From CAIKMD01 sp963740675 (lineage in GTDB: Bacteria; Pseudomonadota; Alphaproteobacteria; ATCC43930; CGMCC-115725): 64,000 nt of DNA. The stretch covers positions 124,001 through 188,000 of the forward strand of contig CAVUFS010000013.1 of assembly GCA_963740675.1 (NCBI GenBank), read 5' to 3'. Shown here in pieces: positions 1-9,190 of the stretch (positions within the stretch are counted from its first letter, which is position 1; each line of letters begins with the position of its first letter). The notes under the pieces are model-generated. The model did no database searches, was not told where the DNA came from, and saw only the letters and a list, made by a program, of their open reading frames with translations. Position numbers and translations under genes: made by a program.

Positions 1-217
1 GCTGCGGCTGCACTTCCTGGATGTGATATTCGAGGATGCTCTCATTCGTCTCGGTGAAGAGCCGCCGCTCGTCGGATTGAGCGGCAGTCGGCTTGTCGGC
101 CGTCATACCGGCGCAAGCGGCGAGAGTGAGAACGGTGAGGGCGGTGGCGCAGCGGCGCGACCAAGCGCCCCCTATACCAGCCAGCAATGTGCTTTTGGGC
201 GCGGCTATCTCTGTCAT
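1..217 (-). CDS. Lipoprotein, N-terminal fragment (possibly an S41-type processing peptidase)
   Basis: The reading frame opens with ATG at 217 and runs off the left edge, so only about 72 residues are visible. It has a basic stretch (SRRC), a hydrophobic run and a lipobox-like LAAC near residue 36, so it is probably an outer-membrane or periplasmic lipoprotein. After the lipobox comes a linker and then the segment LFTETNESILEYHIQEVQP. That segment resembles the region just after the signal in alphaproteobacterial C-terminal-processing peptidases, but the catalytic domain is outside the window, so this is only a guess. It lies downstream of rnr on the same strand, separated by a gap that contains a perfect hairpin. 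Confidence 0.55.
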   Translation of the reverse strand, partial: MTEIAAPKSTLLAGIGGAWSRRCATALTVLTLAACAGMTADKPTAAQSDERRLFTETNESILEYHIQEVQPQ

Positions 218-236
218 AGTGAAGGCAATACCATCC

Positions 237-263
237 CATTGAGGCCACAAAAGCGCCTCAATG
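237..263. terminator. Hairpin between rnr and the lipoprotein gene
   Basis: The perfect 9-bp arms CATTGAGGC and GCCTCAATG flank a 9-nt loop. The hairpin sits 48 bases past the rnr stop on the minus strand and just before the next gene. No clear T-run follows, so it may be a weak terminator, a processing signal or an mRNA-stabilising hairpin. Confidence 0.35.
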
Positions 264-310
264 TTGCCGATCAAACTTGCGCGGTGCAAGAGAATAAAGA
301 GTTGGTATTG

Positions 311-2404
311 TTACCGACGCCTTCGGAAATGCGGCTGTAAGCGTTTGCTTTGCTGCGGCAAATCGTCTGAAACAAGGTTAAAGCGCAGACTTCCGGTCAC
401 GACGTTCGCTTCTGCAAGCTGAGCCGTCACCGCTTCGCCCAAGCTGAAGCTTCGCCCAAATCGTCGCCCGACCAAACGATGCAGTGTCTCGTCGTGATCA
501 TAGTAATCCGATGGTAAGGAGCGGATCGGGATCAGCCCGTCGGCGCCCGTATCATTCAATGTGATGAAGAGTCCGGCTCGCGTCACGCCGTTAATGCGAG
601 CGGCGAATTCAGCGCCGACGCGGTCAGAAAGATACGCCGAAATATAGCGGTCGCTGGCGTTGCGCTCGGCCGCGGCAGCGCGGCGCTCGGTCATCGAGAC
701 ATGCTCGCCCACGGAGAAGAGGTCCTTCTCCACGACATTCGCCCCCGCCTCGCCGAGAGTGAGCGCATCGATCAGCGCGCGATGCACGGCGAGGTCGGCA
801 TAGCGGCGGATCGGCGAGGTGAAATGCGCGTAGTGACGTAGCGCCAAGCCGAAGTGCCCGATATTGGTCGGGCTGTAGATGGCCTGCGCTTGAGAGCGCA
901 GGATAAGTTGCGGCACCAGCGTCGCGTAGGGCGTGTTCGCGGTCTTGTGAAGAATATCGTTAAAGTGCCGCGGCCGGATCACCTGGCCTTTGGCGAGCTT
1001 CACGCCGGGAATGCCGATCTCGGCGAGGAATTCACTCAGCGCTGCGATCTTCGCCGGATCGGGTGCGTCATGCACGCGATAGAGGCAAGGCTTGTGTAAC
1101 CGCTCCAGCGTCTCTGCCGCGGCGACATTCGCCGTGACCATGAATTCCTCGATCAGGCGGTGGCTGTCGAGGCGCTCGCGTGGCTCGATGCGCACGACCT
1201 TGCCGCTCTCATCGAGCTGGATGCGGCGCTCGGGCAAATCGAGATCGAGAGCGCCGCGTTGCCGCCACGCGCGATTGAGCGCGGCGAAAGCGCCGTAGAG
1301 CGGGCGCAACACCGGCTCGAGCAAAGGTGCGGAGTGATCGCCTATTTTTTCGTGTGGGGCGTCGATCGTCTGCTGCACCTCTTCGTAAGTGAGCCGCGCT
1401 GCTGAGCGCATCAGCCCGCGCACGAAGCGGTGGCGTTGGAGATGGCCGTTATCGTCGAACCAGAGATGCACCGCCATGCAGGCGCGATCGACGCCGGGCT
1501 TCAGCGAGCACAGCTCGTTGGAAAGCGCTTCCGGCAACATCGGCACGACGCGATCGGGGAAGTAAACCGAATTGCCGCGCTTCTCGGCTTCGCGATCGAG
1601 CGCGTCGTTCGGGCGAACATACCATGCGACATCCGCGATGGCGACGATCGCGTGCCAGCCATTCTCGTTTTCGGGATCGCGCTCCGCCCACACGGCATCG
1701 TCGAAATCGCGCGCGTCGGCGCCGTCGATGGTGACGAGTGGGATCATGCGCAGATCGTCACGATTGCCCAATGTAACGGGCTTGGCGGCTTCGGCGAGGC
1801 TGACCGCTTCGATGGGGAAGTCGGTCGGAATGTCGTAGGTGTGGATCGCGATCAGGCTGAAAGCGCGCGGATTGCTGCTGTCGCCGATGCGCTCGACGAC
1901 GAGCGCCTCGGGCGTGCCGAGCCGGCTACCCGGCTTCAGCGCGGCGAGCACGATCTCGCCGTCCTGCGCATCCTTGCTGTCGGCGCGGGCAACGCGGAAT
2001 TCGCGTCTCTCCTTGCGGTTGGTCGGCTCGATGCGGCCGCCTTCGCGCGTCAGGCGATAGATGCCGACGATGCGATCCGGGGCGGTGTCGAGCGCGCGGA
2101 TGATCCGTGCTTCCCAGCCGCCTTCGCCGCGCGCGAAGCGGACGAGCGCGCGCTCGCCGACGCCGAGCGCTGGCGCGCCCGGCTCGGGAACGACCGTCAC
2201 TTCTTCTTTATAGGTTCGATTGCCGACGACGGGTCGGCCATGTAGCTCGCCATCGATATCGATCCTATCGATCTCGATGACGCCGATCTCGGGCAGGCCG
2301 CGTGGCCCGTCGCGGCGGCGCTCACCCTTCTTCGGGTGAGGCCGTTCCTGCCTTCTTCGTTTTGGCGGCTTTGCCTTTGGGTTTCGAGGCGGTTTTCTTG
2401 CCAT
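311..2404 (-). CDS. rnr: Ribonuclease R lacking the N-terminal helix-turn-helix
   Basis: A 3'-5' processive exoribonuclease of the RNase II/R family that degrades structured RNA. Cold-shock-type domains cover about residues 36-155. The RNB catalytic block has the metal-binding Asp cluster DGADARDFDD at 227-236, and a C-terminal S1 domain covers about 610-690. It has 697 residues, against roughly 750-810 in typical RNase R. The missing part is the N-terminal winged helix: the protein goes almost directly from a basic leader (residues 1-33) into the first OB domain. The only ATG/GTG/TTG start in this frame before the conserved region is ATG 2404, which lies inside the 3' end of topA, so the two genes overlap by 83 bases. 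The basic leader is the topA Lys/Ala-rich tail read in another frame. Confidence 0.93.
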   Translation of the reverse strand: MARKPPRNPKAKPPKRRRQERPHPKKGERRRDGPRGLPEIGVIEIDRIDIDGELHGRPVVGNRTYKEEVTVVPEPGAPALGVGERALVRFARGEGGWEARIIRALDTAPDRIVGIYRLTREGGRIEPTNRKERREFRVARADSKDAQDGEIVLAALKPGSRLGTPEALVVERIGDSSNPRAFSLIAIHTYDIPTDFPIEAVSLAEAAKPVTLGNRDDLRMIPLVTIDGADARDFDDAVWAERDPENENGWHAIVAIADVAWYVRPNDALDREAEKRGNSVYFPDRVVPMLPEALSNELCSLKPGVDRACMAVHLWFDDNGHLQRHRFVRGLMRSAARLTYEEVQQTIDAPHEKIGDHSAPLLEPVLRPLYGAFAALNRAWRQRGALDLDLPERRIQLDESGKVVRIEPRERLDSHRLIEEFMVTANVAAAETLERLHKPCLYRVHDAPDPAKIAALSEFLAEIGIPGVKLAKGQVIRPRHFNDILHKTANTPYATLVPQLILRSQAQAIYSPTNIGHFGLALRHYAHFTSPIRRYADLAVHRALIDALTLGEAGANVVEKDLFSVGEHVSMTERRAAAAERNASDRYISAYLSDRVGAEFAARINGVTRAGLFITLNDTGADGLIPIRSLPSDYYDHDETLHRLVGRRFGRSFSLGEAVTAQLAEANVVTGSLRFNLVSDDLPQQSKRLQPHFRRRR

Positions 2405-5051
2405 TCGCTTTCTTTGGTGCTGCCGCGTCTTTCGCGGCAGCTTTTTGGTTCGGGGCTTTGGCCTCGTCCGGCGTCGTCTCTTCCGTTTTTTCTTTTGCTT
2501 TCTTCGGCGCTTTTGGCGTCTTCGGAGCTTTCGGCGCGGCAGACCGCTTGCCCTTGGGTTGCGGACGGGCCGCGAGCAGCGCGATGGCTTGTTCCACCGT
2601 CAGTTCTTCAGGCGCGACATCGCGGATCGTCGCATTGACGCCGCCATGGGCGACATAGGGGCCATAACGCCCGCTGAAGATATTGATCGGCTCGCCATCA
2701 CTCGGATGTGCGCCCAGGGATTTGATCGGCGTTGGCATGCCGCGGCGCTGCGGCTTCGGCTCGGCGAGCAAGCTGACCGCGCGGTTGAGGCCGATGGTCA
2801 GGATGTCGTCGTCTTTCGGCAGCGAGCGGAATTCCTTGCCGTGTTTCAGGTAAGGACCGAAACGGCCGATGGCCGCGGTAATCATCTCGCCGTCTTCAGG
2901 ATGCGGGCCGAGCTCGCGCGGCAATGCCAACAGGCGCAGCGCCTTGTCGAGATCGACATCGCCGACCGGGATCGTTTTGGGGATCGAGGCGCGTTTGGGC
3001 TTTTCCTCGGGATTGCCTTCGCCGCGTTGGACGTAGAAGCCGTAGGGGCCTTTCTTCAGCGTGATCGGCACCTTCGTTTCCGGATCGACGCCGAGCTCGC
3101 GCGGGCTCGAGCTTTCTGCACCATCGCCCTCGATGCCGAGCGGCCGGGTGAATTTGCACTCCGGATAGTTCGAGCAGCCGATGAACGCGCCGAAGCGACC
3201 GAGCTTCAGCCCCAGCCGGCCGGCGCCACAAACCGGACAGACGCGCGGATCTTTGCCGCCGTCGACGGGATCGGGAAAGAAATGCTTGCCGAGGCTGTCA
3301 TCGAGCGAGTTGATGACGTCGGTGATCTTGAGATCCTTGGTGCCGCCGATCGCGGTCGAGAAATCGCGCCAGAAATCTTCCAGCACCTTCTTCCACGCGA
3401 CGCGGCCGCCGGAGATATCGTCGAGTTGGTTCTCGAGATCGGCGGTGAAATCGTATTCGACATAGCGCTCGAAGAACTGTGTCAGGAACGCCGTGACCAG
3501 GCGGCCGCGGTCTTCCGGAATGAAGCGCTTCTTGTCGAGCCGCACGTAATTGCGGTCCTGCAAGACCTGGATGATCGAGGCATAGGTCGAGGGCCGGCCG
3601 ATGCCGAGCTCTTCGAGTTTTTTGACGAGGCTCGCTTCGCTGTAGCGCGGCGGCGGCTGGGTGAAATGCTGCTCCGGCTTGATCTCGCCGCGATCGACCG
3701 CGTCGCGTTCTTTGAGCGCCGGCAGACGCCGGTTCTCCTCGTCGTCCCCGGCATCGTCGACATCTTCGCTGTAGAGCGCCAGATAGCCGTCGAAGGCCAC
3801 CGTCGAGCCGGTCGCGCGCAACACGACGTCGCCGGCCGGCGAGGTAATGTCGATGCCGACTTGATCGATCAGCGCCGTCGCCATCTGGCTGGCGACTGCG
3901 CGCTTCCAGATCAGCTCGTAAAGCCGGCGCTGCTCGTCATCGAGATGGCGCAAGACGTCGTTCGGGCGGCGCGCCATATCGGTCGGGCGGATCGCCTCAT
4001 GCGCTTCCTGTGCGTTCTTCGCTTGCGTGCGATAAATGCGCGGTTCGTCGGGGCGATAGTTCGCGCCGTAATCCTGCGCGATGAGGCTACGCACCGAAGA
4101 GATCGCTTCGTTCGACAGCGCCACGCCGTCGGTTCGCATATAGGTGATGAGGCCGACCGTATCGCCGTCGATGTCGATACCTTCATAGAGGCGCTGCGCG
4201 ATGCGCATCGTGCGCGACGTGGTCATGCCGAGCTTGCGCGATGCTTCCTGTTGCAAGGTCGACGTCGTGAAGGGCGGCGGCGGGTTGCGCCGCACCTGCT
4301 TGCGCTCGATCTCGCGAACGGCGAAGCCGGTCTGGCGTGCGATCTTATCGGCCGCTTCGCGCGCGGTCTTCTCGTCGGACAGATCGAACCGATCGAGCCG
4401 CTTGCCGTCGAGATGGGTGAGGCGTGCGGTAAAGCGCTCGCCCGACGGTGTCACGAAGTCGACTTCGATCGACCAGTATTCGCGCGGCTTGAAGATTTCG
4501 ATCTCGGCTTCACGCTCGCAGATGAGGCGCAGCGCCACCGATTGCACACGGCCCGCAGAGCGGCTGCCCGGCAGCTTGCGCCACAGCACCGGCGAGAGGG
4601 TGAAGCCGACGAGATAGTCGAGCGCACGGCGCGCGAGATAAGCATCGACCAATTCGCGATCGAGCTCGCGCGGGTGCCTGAATGCTTCTTGCACAGCGCT
4701 CTTGGTGACTTCGTTGAAGACGACGCGTTTGACGTCGACGCCCTTCAGGGCGTGGCGCTGCTTCAGAATCTCTTGCACATGCCAGGAGATCGCTTCGCCT
4801 TCGCGATCCGGATCGGTGGCGAGATAGAGATGCTCGGCGCCTTTGACGGCTTTGATGATGTCCTGGAGACGCTTGTTGGCCTTACCATCCACTTCCCAGG
4901 AAATGGCGAAGTCTTCGTCAGGCTTTACCGAACCTTCTTTCGGCGGCAAATCGCGCACATGGCCATAGCTGGCTAGCACGGTGTAGCCTTTGCCGAGATA
5001 CTTGTTGATGGTTTTCGCCTTAGCCGGCAACTCAACGACGACGACGTCCAT
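2322..5051 (-). CDS. topA: DNA topoisomerase I (type IA)
   Basis: Relaxes negatively supercoiled DNA. The Toprim domain is N-terminal, with DPDREGEA near residues 80-87. The catalytic tyrosine is in ITYMRTDG, about Tyr305. One four-cysteine zinc ribbon (CPVC...CSNYPEC) follows, then several C-terminal repeats of the type LG.HP.DGE.I....GR.GPY, and a Lys/Ala/Pro-rich tail from about residue 820 to the end. The normally near-invariant motif ESPAKAKTI reads ELPAKAKTI (Leu8), from a TTG codon where TCG would give Ser. The gene lies 65 bases downstream of dprA in the pyrB-rnr gene string, and its 3' end overlaps rnr. Confidence 0.96.
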   Translation of the reverse strand: MDVVVVELPAKAKTINKYLGKGYTVLASYGHVRDLPPKEGSVKPDEDFAISWEVDGKANKRLQDIIKAVKGAEHLYLATDPDREGEAISWHVQEILKQRHALKGVDVKRVVFNEVTKSAVQEAFRHPRELDRELVDAYLARRALDYLVGFTLSPVLWRKLPGSRSAGRVQSVALRLICEREAEIEIFKPREYWSIEVDFVTPSGERFTARLTHLDGKRLDRFDLSDEKTAREAADKIARQTGFAVREIERKQVRRNPPPPFTTSTLQQEASRKLGMTTSRTMRIAQRLYEGIDIDGDTVGLITYMRTDGVALSNEAISSVRSLIAQDYGANYRPDEPRIYRTQAKNAQEAHEAIRPTDMARRPNDVLRHLDDEQRRLYELIWKRAVASQMATALIDQVGIDITSPAGDVVLRATGSTVAFDGYLALYSEDVDDAGDDEENRRLPALKERDAVDRGEIKPEQHFTQPPPRYSEASLVKKLEELGIGRPSTYASIIQVLQDRNYVRLDKKRFIPEDRGRLVTAFLTQFFERYVEYDFTADLENQLDDISGGRVAWKKVLEDFWRDFSTAIGGTKDLKITDVINSLDDSLGKHFFPDPVDGGKDPRVCPVCGAGRLGLKLGRFGAFIGCSNYPECKFTRPLGIEGDGAESSSPRELGVDPETKVPITLKKGPYGFYVQRGEGNPEEKPKRASIPKTIPVGDVDLDKALRLLALPRELGPHPEDGEMITAAIGRFGPYLKHGKEFRSLPKDDDILTIGLNRAVSLLAEPKPQRRGMPTPIKSLGAHPSDGEPINIFSGRYGPYVAHGGVNATIRDVAPEELTVEQAIALLAARPQPKGKRSAAPKAPKTPKAPKKAKEKTEETTPDEAKAPNQKAAAKDAAAPKKANGKKTASKPKGKAAKTKKAGTASPEEG

Positions 5052-5116
5052 TCTCGTTAACTTTCTGAGGAATATTCTCGCCCGATCAATTCCGGATCAG
5101 ATGGCCATTCATTGGC

Positions 5117-6295
5117 TTAAAGCAAGGATACCTGGTTTCCTGGATGTCGCTCGATGCGTCCTGCTAACTCTAGTTCGAGGAGAATTGTCACCACCAGCGC
5201 AGGCGACAAATGGCATTGGCGCACCAATTCGTCAACCGTTACCGGCGTGGGCGACAGTAATTCGACGAGTCGCGCACGGGCATGGGCGAGCTCGCTGTCG
5301 CCCGGAACGACACTCTCCGAGGGCGTATAAGCCTCGCGTTTTCGCTCACTTAGCGTCGCGCCGAGCCGCGGCTGGAGTTCCCGCATAATGTCGTCGATGG
5401 TCTCGCAAAGAATCGCGCCGTTGCGGATCAGATCATTGGCACCGCGGCAACGCGGATCGAGTGGCGAGCCCGGCACAGCGAAGACATCGCGCCCCTGCTC
5501 GAGCGCGAAGCGTGCCGTGATCAGCGAGCCCGAGCGCAGCGCGGCTTCGACGACGAGCACACCGAGCGAGCAACCCGAGATGATGCGATTGCGGCGCGGG
5601 AAATGACGTGCCTGCGGCTCGGTGCCGACCGGCATCTCGGCAACGAGCACACCGCGCTCGGCGATCTGCTCATGCAGCCCGCGATTCTCTTCGGGATAGA
5701 CTTGGTCAATCCCACCCGCGAGCACGGCGATCGTGCCGCTCGCCAGCGCGCCCTCATGGGCGGCGGCATCGATGCCGCGCGCAAGACCCGATGCAACGAC
5801 GATGCTGTGCTGGCCGAGCTGTAGCGCGATATCGCGCGCGAAGCGCCGGCCATTCGCCGACGCATTGCGCGCGCCGACGACAGCGACAGCATTGCGTGTC
5901 AGCAACGACGCATCGCCTTTGATCGAAATGAGCGGCGGCGCGTCATCGAGCGCGGCCAGCGCGATTGGATAATCAGGTTCGCCCCACGCGACGAGCCGTC
6001 CACCGGCGACTTGCAGTTGCTGCATCTCGCGTTCGGCCGCGCCGCGCGGAAAGAGCGACAGCGGCCGTCCACGTCCACCGCGCCGCGCCACGTCGGGCAG
6101 AGCCGCAAGCGCCGCTTCCGCCGAGCCGAAGCGCGCGAGCAATTGGTAAAACGTGACCGGCCCGACATTCTCGCTGCGGATCAGACGCAGCCAGTCGAGC
6201 CGTTCCGCAGGGTTGAGGGTGCGCGCGGGGGCGGGCATGGGCGCGGAAGATGGACGGAGCACGACCCCGGCGTCAACCTGTGCCCGTTCAGGCAC
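5117..6295 (-). CDS. dprA: DNA-processing protein DprA/Smf
   Basis: Binds single-stranded DNA and loads RecA during natural transformation. An N-terminal SAM-like helical region covers about residues 30-65. The Rossmann-like DprA core has VVGARNAS, SGLARGIDAAAHEGAL and FPRRNRIISG, and a C-terminal winged helix covers about 335-390. The start is GTG at 6295, overlapping the plsY stop by 8 bases, which indicates translational coupling. The N-terminus is Pro/Ala-rich and a later start is possible, but coupling favours this one. The length of 392 is normal for alphaproteobacteria. Confidence 0.94.
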   Translation of the reverse strand: MPERAQVDAGVVLRPSSAPMPAPARTLNPAERLDWLRLIRSENVGPVTFYQLLARFGSAEAALAALPDVARRGGRGRPLSLFPRGAAEREMQQLQVAGGRLVAWGEPDYPIALAALDDAPPLISIKGDASLLTRNAVAVVGARNASANGRRFARDIALQLGQHSIVVASGLARGIDAAAHEGALASGTIAVLAGGIDQVYPEENRGLHEQIAERGVLVAEMPVGTEPQARHFPRRNRIISGCSLGVLVVEAALRSGSLITARFALEQGRDVFAVPGSPLDPRCRGANDLIRNGAILCETIDDIMRELQPRLGATLSERKREAYTPSESVVPGDSELAHARARLVELLSPTPVTVDELVRQCHLSPALVVTILLELELAGRIERHPGNQVSLL

Positions 6296-6905
6296 TCTTC
6301 TTCCCTAGCGTGATCTTGTCTTCTTCGCCTTGGATGAGGCGCGACAGATTCGAGCGATGGCGCCAGATCACGATCAGCGCGATGAAGAGAACGGCGAGCG
6401 GCGACACGCCTTCAGGCCGCATGACCCAGGCATAAAGCGGCGCGACGATGGCAGCTGTTACTGCGGCGAGGGACGAATAACGAAAAATCAACGCCATGAC
6501 GATCCATGTCGCCACAGCGGCGACGGCGATCGGCCAGCAATAAGCGAGGAGAGCGCCGCTGGCGGTCGCGACGCCTTTACCGCCTTTGAAGCCTAGCCAC
6601 ACCGGGAAGATATGACCGAGGATCGCGCCGACAGCGGCGGCGGTCGCTGCCTCAGCGCCGAAGCGCCAGGCGATGAGCACCGGAAAGAAGCCTTTGAGCA
6701 CGTCGCAAATCAGTGTCGCGAGAGCGAGCTTCTTGCTGCCGGTGCGGAGCACATTGGTTGCGCCGATATTACCCGAGCCGATCGCGCGAATATCGCCATG
6801 CCCACCGAGGCGCGCGAGGATCAGCCCGAACGGGATCGAGCCGCACAGATAGGCGGCCACCGCGCAAGCGATGATCACGCTCCAATCGCCGCTGGGCATC
6901 GTCAT
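6288..6905 (-). CDS. plsY: Glycerol-3-phosphate acyltransferase PlsY
   Basis: An inner-membrane enzyme that transfers the acyl group from acyl-phosphate to glycerol-3-phosphate, the first step of phospholipid synthesis. Family motifs are clear: GSIPFGLILARL near residue 22, GSGNIGATNVLRTG near 43, and the cytoplasmic loop GFKGGKGVAT near 104. About five membrane segments are visible. The start is ATG at 6905, with a possible ATG two codons later. It follows pyrC with a 3-base gap and overlaps dprA. Confidence 0.96.
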   Translation of the reverse strand: MTMPSGDWSVIIACAVAAYLCGSIPFGLILARLGGHGDIRAIGSGNIGATNVLRTGSKKLALATLICDVLKGFFPVLIAWRFGAEAATAAAVGAILGHIFPVWLGFKGGKGVATASGALLAYCWPIAVAAVATWIVMALIFRYSSLAAVTAAIVAPLYAWVMRPEGVSPLAVLFIALIVIWRHRSNLSRLIQGEEDKITLGKKSA

Positions 6906-6908
6906 GCT

Positions 6909-8192
6909 CTAGGCAGCGCTCTCTGCCGTATGGATCACCCGGCCCGCCACCACCGTGTGCAGCACGGAGCCTTGCACCGGGCGTCCGTCGAAGGGCGAGT
7001 TGCGGCATTTTGAGTGGAAGGCATCGACCGCGATGCGCCAAGGCCTGTTCAGATCGAAGATCACGAAGTCTGCTTGCAGACCGGGCTCGAGCTTGCCCGC
7101 CGGCAAGCGCAATATCTCGGCAGGACGTTGCGACAGCGCGCTGAGCACGCGCAGCAGCGGGACGCTGCCATTGTGATGAAGCTCGAGCGCGAGTGGCAGC
7201 AGCGTCTCCAAGCCGACGATGCCGCTGGCCGCGGAAGAGAAGGGCAGGCGCTTCAATTCCTGATCCTGCGGCGCGTGATCGCTGGCGATGGCGTCGATCG
7301 TGCCGTCGCGTAGCCCCTCGAGCACGGCGCGGCGATCGTCTTCCGAGCGTAGCGGCGGCGAGACTTTGGCGAAGGTCCGATAATCGCCGACCGCGGTCTC
7401 GTTGAGCGCGAAATAGGGCGGCGCCGTATCGCAGGTGACGTTCAGCCCGCGCTCCTTGGCGCGACGGATCGCGTCGATCGCTTCGCCTGTCGACACGTGC
7501 GCGGCGTGATAGCGCCCGCCGGTGATCTCGACGAGCCGCAGATCGCGCTCGATCATCATCACTTCCGCGACGGGCGTGATGCCGGTCAGGCCGAGGCGCG
7601 TCGCGATTTCGCCGGATGTCATCGCTCCGCCGCTGGCAAGGCTCGGCTCTTCAGGATGCTGGATGATCAGCATGTCGAAATTCGTCGCATAGGAAAGCGC
7701 GCGACGCATCACCACGGCATCGGCGACCGCATGCAGACCGTCGGTGAAGGCGAGGGCACCGGCGCCGGTGAGCAAGCCCATCTCGGTCAGCTCTTTGCCG
7801 CGCATGCCTTTGGTGGCTGCTGCGTAAGTGCGGATGCGCGTCAGGCCGACATCGCGCGAGCGACGTGCGACGAACTCGACGAGCGCCAGCTCGTCGATGA
7901 CCGGATCGGTGTTGGGCAGCGCGACCATGGTGGTGACGCCGCCGGCCGCCGCGGCTTTGCCGCCGGTTGCCATCGTCTCCTGATGCTCGTCGCCCGGCTC
8001 GCGCAACTGCACGCGCATATCGACGATGCCCGGCGCGAGACAATGGCCGCCGCAATCGACGATCTCGGCGCCGTCGCGCTTGAGATTGGTGCCGACGGCG
8101 ACGATCTTGCCGTCATCGACCAGCACCTCGCCCTTGCCGTCGCGATTGCTGGCCGGGTCGAGAAGCCGAGCGTTGGTGAAAAGCGTGCTCAT
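6909..8192 (-). CDS. pyrC: Dihydroorotase-like protein (PyrC, class I) with altered metal motif
   Basis: Belongs to the class I dihydroorotase family of pyrimidine synthesis and lies 13 bases downstream of pyrB. It has 427 residues with the amidohydrolase barrel. The first metal-binding motif, normally D-x-H-x-H in active enzymes, reads DMRVQLREPG, so both histidines are replaced by Arg and Gln. Other conserved points remain: FTDG, IQHPEEP, AAHVST and ASDHAPQDQ. Related alphaproteobacterial PyrC proteins next to PyrB have lost metal ligands, and some such proteins elsewhere only support PyrB structurally. Whether this copy is catalytic cannot be decided from sequence alone. Confidence 0.88.
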   Translation of the reverse strand: MSTLFTNARLLDPASNRDGKGEVLVDDGKIVAVGTNLKRDGAEIVDCGGHCLAPGIVDMRVQLREPGDEHQETMATGGKAAAAGGVTTMVALPNTDPVIDELALVEFVARRSRDVGLTRIRTYAAATKGMRGKELTEMGLLTGAGALAFTDGLHAVADAVVMRRALSYATNFDMLIIQHPEEPSLASGGAMTSGEIATRLGLTGITPVAEVMMIERDLRLVEITGGRYHAAHVSTGEAIDAIRRAKERGLNVTCDTAPPYFALNETAVGDYRTFAKVSPPLRSEDDRRAVLEGLRDGTIDAIASDHAPQDQELKRLPFSSAASGIVGLETLLPLALELHHNGSVPLLRVLSALSQRPAEILRLPAGKLEPGLQADFVIFDLNRPWRIAVDAFHSKCRNSPFDGRPVQGSVLHTVVAGRVIHTAESAA

Positions 8193-8205
8193 CGCGCCCG
8201 TCTTC

Positions 8206-9171
8206 TCATTTCGTGGGCGCGACGTTGCGCGGTTCTTGGCTCAGCGCTTCGAGCACCGCCATGCGTACGGCGACGCCCATCTCGACTTGCTGGCGCACAA
8301 GGCTGCGATCGATATCGTCCGCGACCTCGGTATCGATCTCGACGCCGCGATTCATCGGGCCCGGATGCATGATCAGCGCGTCCGGCTTGGCGAGCGCGAG
8401 CTTCTCGTAATCGAGGCCGAAGAAATGGAAATATTCGCGCAAGCTCGGCACGTAGCTGCCTTGCATGCGCTCCAATTGCAGGCGCAGCATCATGACGATG
8501 TCGACGTCCTTGAGGCCCTCGCGCATATCGGTGAACACCTCGACACCGAGCCGGTCGATCGCCGCTGGCAGCAGCGTGCGCGGCGCGACGACGCGGACGC
8601 GCGCACCCATCGTGTTGAGGAGCTGGATGTTGGAGCGCGCGACGCGGCTATGCGCGACATCGCCGCAAATCGCAACCAGCAGCCCCTCCAGCTTGCCTTT
8701 GCGCAGGCGGATGGTCACCGCATCGAGCAGCGCCTGGGTCGGATGCTCATGCATGCCGTCGCCGGCATTGATCACCGCGCAATCGACCTTCTCCGACAGC
8801 AATTGAACCGCGCCGGATTCCGAATGGCGCACGACCAGCACGTCGGGATGCATGGCGTTGAGCGTCATTGCCGTGTCGATCAACGTTTCGCCCTTTCTCA
8901 CAGAGCTCCATTCGACCGACATGTTGATGACGTCGCCGCCAAGGCGCTTACCGGCGAGCTCGAAAGAGGTGCGCGTGCGCGTTGAATTCTCGAAGAAGAG
9001 ATTGATGATCGTGCGGCCGCGGAGCAGCGACTGTTTCTTGTCGGCCCGGCGATTTTGCTCGATATAGCTCTCGGCACGATCGAGAAGCTGCGTGATATCG
9101 TTGGGCGAAAGCCCTTCGATGCCGAGGAGATGGCGGTGCGGGAACGAGAACGGCGCGGACGAGCCAGTCAT
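8206..9171 (-). CDS. pyrB: Aspartate carbamoyltransferase catalytic subunit
   Basis: Condenses carbamoyl phosphate with aspartate in pyrimidine synthesis. Seen are the carbamoyl-phosphate motif FFENSTRTRTSFE, RKGETLIDT, HPTQALLDA and the C-terminal MHPGPMNRG. The start is taken as ATG 9171 (MTGSSAPFSF), giving 321 residues. A longer frame to 9210 would begin inside a 13-bp hairpin and add non-conserved residues. It heads the minus-strand string pyrB-pyrC-plsY-dprA-topA-rnr. Confidence 0.95.
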   Translation of the reverse strand: MTGSSAPFSFPHRHLLGIEGLSPNDITQLLDRAESYIEQNRRADKKQSLLRGRTIINLFFENSTRTRTSFELAGKRLGGDVINMSVEWSSVRKGETLIDTAMTLNAMHPDVLVVRHSESGAVQLLSEKVDCAVINAGDGMHEHPTQALLDAVTIRLRKGKLEGLLVAICGDVAHSRVARSNIQLLNTMGARVRVVAPRTLLPAAIDRLGVEVFTDMREGLKDVDIVMMLRLQLERMQGSYVPSLREYFHFFGLDYEKLALAKPDALIMHPGPMNRGVEIDTEVADDIDRSLVRQQVEMGVAVRMAVLEALSQEPRNVAPTK

Positions 9172-9190
9172 TAAAGCGGTAGTTATAAGG

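Noticed and set aside
23..340. 105-residue plus-strand reading frame at the window start
   Set aside because: It overlaps the lipoprotein fragment and the rnr end on the other strand; no ribosome site and no domain.
1430..2245. 271-residue plus-strand reading frame
   Set aside because: Antisense to rnr, with no recognisable domain.
2445..4976. 843-residue plus-strand reading frame
   Set aside because: It lies entirely opposite topA; high GC leaves long open antisense frames. Composition (Arg/Ala/Asp-rich) is shadow-like and no motif is seen.
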